NCBI RefSeq assembly: GCF_016918035.1
Contig: NZ_JAERWK010000012.1
Location: 186,001 to 250,000 of the forward strand
From: Nakamurella leprariae
GTDB lineage: Bacteria; Actinomycetota; Actinomycetes; Mycobacteriales; Nakamurellaceae
Direction of reading: 5' to 3'
DNA length: 64,000 nt
Shown: positions 62,505-64,000 of the stretch, in pieces
Layout: each line of letters starts with the position of its first letter
Numbering within the stretch: position 1 is the first letter of the stretch
Translations under genes and position numbers: made by a program
The notes under the pieces: generated by a model
The model's input: the letters and a program-made list of their open reading frames with translations, nothing else
What the model was told of the DNA's origin: nothing
The model's database searches: none

Positions 62505-64000
62505 CTGCTCAGCCCGTCCCGACCACCCGCTCGACAACCGCCGCCGTCGAGACCGGCTCGCTCGAGGGAAGTCTCGACGAGGCGACCGGTGTACGGAGCT
62601 TCCGGGGAGTGCCGTACGCGGCGCCGCCGATCGGTGAGTTGCGCTGGCGCCCGCCGCGTCCGGCGGCGCCCTGGACCGGTGTCCGGGCGGCGACGCGGTT
62701 CGGGCCCAGCGCATGGCAGTTCCCGCCGCCGCCGGAGTCGCTCTACTCGGGCGGGGAGACCGAGTTCAGCGAGGACTGCCTGCACCTGAACGTCTGGACG
62801 GCCGCAACCGGGACCGACGCCGACCGGGGCGAGGCCCGGCCGGTGCTGGTCTGGTTCCACTTCGGTGCCTACCAGTTCGGGTCGGCGTCGAACCCGGCCT
62901 ACGACGGGACGGCGCTGGCCGCCGCCGGACTCGTGGTGGTGTCGGTGAACCACCGGCTCGGCCGGATCGGGTTCCTGGCCCACCCGGAACTCAGCGCCGA
63001 ATCCGGGTACGGGGGCTCCGGCAACTACGGTCTGATGGACCAGATCGCGGCGCTGCAGTGGGTGCAGCGCAATGTCGCCGCGTTCGGTGGGGACCCCGGC
63101 AACGTGACGATCGCCGGGGTGTCCGCCGGCGGCAACAGCGTGCACAACCTGCGGTCGTCCCCGTTGGCCGCCGGGCTGTTCCACAAGTCGATCGCGCAGA
63201 GCGGGCCGGGTGTCGCGCCCGCGCTGGGCGGCTACGGTCACCCGGCCAATCCGTCGACCCTGGCCGCCGGCGAGGCGGCCGGCGCCGAGCTCGCCGAGCT
63301 GCTCGGCGCGTCGAGCCTGGCCGACCTGCGAGCGTTGCCCGCCGAGCGGGTCATGGCCGTGCAGCTGCCGCGCGCGGCCGGACCATGGTCGTTCGACCTG
63401 ATCCCCGGCGCGGCGATCAGCCTGCACGTCTTCGACTCCGGCTACCCGGTCATCGACGGGCACGTCCTGCCGCAGACACCGCTGCAGGCCTACGCGTCGG
63501 GGACCGCGATCGACGTGCCGGCGATCACCGGCAACGCGGGCAACGAGGCCTCGGGGCTGCCGTACCTCGCCACCCTCGAGCGTTACCACCAGTGGGTGGC
63601 GCAGGAGTTCGGCGACGACGCGGCCGAGGTGCTGGAGCTGTACCCCGCCGAGACCGACGACGAGGCCCGGCGATCGAGCTGGGAGGTCGTCGCCGATCAG
63701 ATCTTCGTATGGTCGAGCTGGACGGCGGCCCGGTTGCAGACCGCGCGGCTGTCCGCCCCGGCCTGGTACTACCGGTTCCTGCGGCAGCCCCCGATCCCGG
63801 CCGACGGTGCCGTCGTGGAGCGCGCCTACGCCGGTGCGTTCCACGGTGCCGACGTGCTGTACGCCTTCGGCACGCTGGACGTCCGGGACTGGCCGTGGAC
63901 GGAGCAGGACCGGGCGCTGTCAGCGGCGATGATCCGCGCCTGGGTGGCGTTCGCCACCACCGGCGACCCGGATGACGGATCGGGCGCGTGGCCCCGGTTC
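62501..64000 (+). CDS. Carboxylesterase, type B (3' end outside window)
   Basis: At least 500 codons from GTG 62501 (GTGA overlap with the LLM stop), still open at the window edge. It begins VTAQPVPTTRSTTAAVETGSLEGSL and has FRGVPYAAPPIGELRWRPP, the carboxylesterase/lipase-B entry motif. ETEFSEDCLHLNVWT is the second signature. VTIAGVSAGGNSVHNL carries the nucleophilic Ser in GxSxG. GNAGNEASG and AYAGAFHGADVLYAFG supply the acidic residue and His of the triad. Following a Baeyer-Villiger enzyme, it is a good candidate for cleaving the product ester. It could instead open the pathway by hydrolysing an imported aryl ester. Confidence 0.88.
   Translation, partial: MTAQPVPTTRSTTAAVETGSLEGSLDEATGVRSFRGVPYAAPPIGELRWRPPRPAAPWTGVRAATRFGPSAWQFPPPPESLYSGGETEFSEDCLHLNVWTAATGTDADRGEARPVLVWFHFGAYQFGSASNPAYDGTALAAAGLVVVSVNHRLGRIGFLAHPELSAESGYGGSGNYGLMDQIAALQWVQRNVAAFGGDPGNVTIAGVSAGGNSVHNLRSSPLAAGLFHKSIAQSGPGVAPALGGYGHPANPSTLAAGEAAGAELAELLGASSLADLRALPAERVMAVQLPRAAGPWSFDLIPGAAISLHVFDSGYPVIDGHVLPQTPLQAYASGTAIDVPAITGNAGNEASGLPYLATLERYHQWVAQEFGDDAAEVLELYPAETDDEARRSSWEVVADQIFVWSSWTAARLQTARLSAPAWYYRFLRQPPIPADGAVVERAYAGAFHGADVLYAFGTLDVRDWPWTEQDRALSAAMIRAWVAFATTGDPDDGSGAWPRF

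Overview
The window is about 64 kb of very GC-rich, densely coding DNA with strong G/C bias at third codon positions, many GTG starts and many 1-4 base gene overlaps. Gene content (WhiB, mycobacterial-type IHF, F420 biosynthesis, mycothiol-type maleylpyruvate isomerase, DUF3499, Rv3259-like protein) marks a high-GC actinobacterium. A Nakamurella/Frankineae-like lineage is my best guess, but the species cannot be fixed from sequence reading alone. No rRNA, tRNA, CRISPR array, insertion sequence or phage gene was seen.

Layout. (1) 1-14103: cell-surface polysaccharide region. It holds the end of a sugar epimerase, a DUF2142 membrane protein, a flippase, GT2 and GT4 glycosyltransferases, a membrane-anchored esterase, an unrelated SDR, a WbbL-like rhamnosyltransferase, rfbA and a GDP-mannose pyrophosphorylase-like gene. 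(2) 14129-23235: NUDIX, fbiB and fbiA (coenzyme F420), an M50 protease, whiB2, a zincin-fold protein, DUF3499, Trm112-like, SIS-domain protein and manA. This matches the Mycobacterium Rv3255c-Rv3265c neighbourhood, but phosphomannomutase is missing. (3) 23449-37536: mihF-gmk-rpoZ-coaBC-metK-priA, a GNAT gene, fmt-rsmB-rpe and ribE-ribBA-ribH with a PH-domain gene; ribD is missing. (4) 37624-47965: DUF1844, infC-rpmI-rplT, a SpoU methyltransferase, a HIT protein, a lone PemK/MazF-like protein, pheS-pheT, a DUF5998-like gene and an alkaline-phosphatase-fold protein. (5) 48005-64000: an accessory catabolic island. It has gentisate dioxygenase, fumarylpyruvate hydrolase, maleylpyruvate isomerase and 3-hydroxybenzoate 6-hydroxylase, flanked by MarR and IclR regulators. 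It continues with an aldehyde dehydrogenase, SDR, class II aldolase-fold protein, MHS transporter, epimerase, Baeyer-Villiger-type monooxygenase, beta-lactamase-fold hydrolase, LLM flavin monooxygenase and a carboxylesterase cut by the window end.

How it works together. The island predicts a route from an imported meta-substituted aromatic, possibly a ketone or ester, through oxidation and hydrolysis to 3-hydroxybenzoate, then gentisate, maleylpyruvate, fumarylpyruvate and central metabolism. The other blocks are envelope assembly, cofactors (F420, riboflavin, CoA, SAM) and translation.

The most unusual signals are at the level of expression and DNA architecture. Three genes lack a usable ATG/GTG/TTG start: infC (AUC), fmt (CUG with a perfect Shine-Dalgarno sequence) and a glycosyltransferase (AUC). 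The infC leader carries a Cys-Cys-Cys mini-ORF followed by a UUCG-capped hairpin. A perfect 15-bp stem lies between infC and rpmI. A roughly 39-bp repeat is inserted in frame in two different genes in opposite orientations. Several genes appear to be leaderless.
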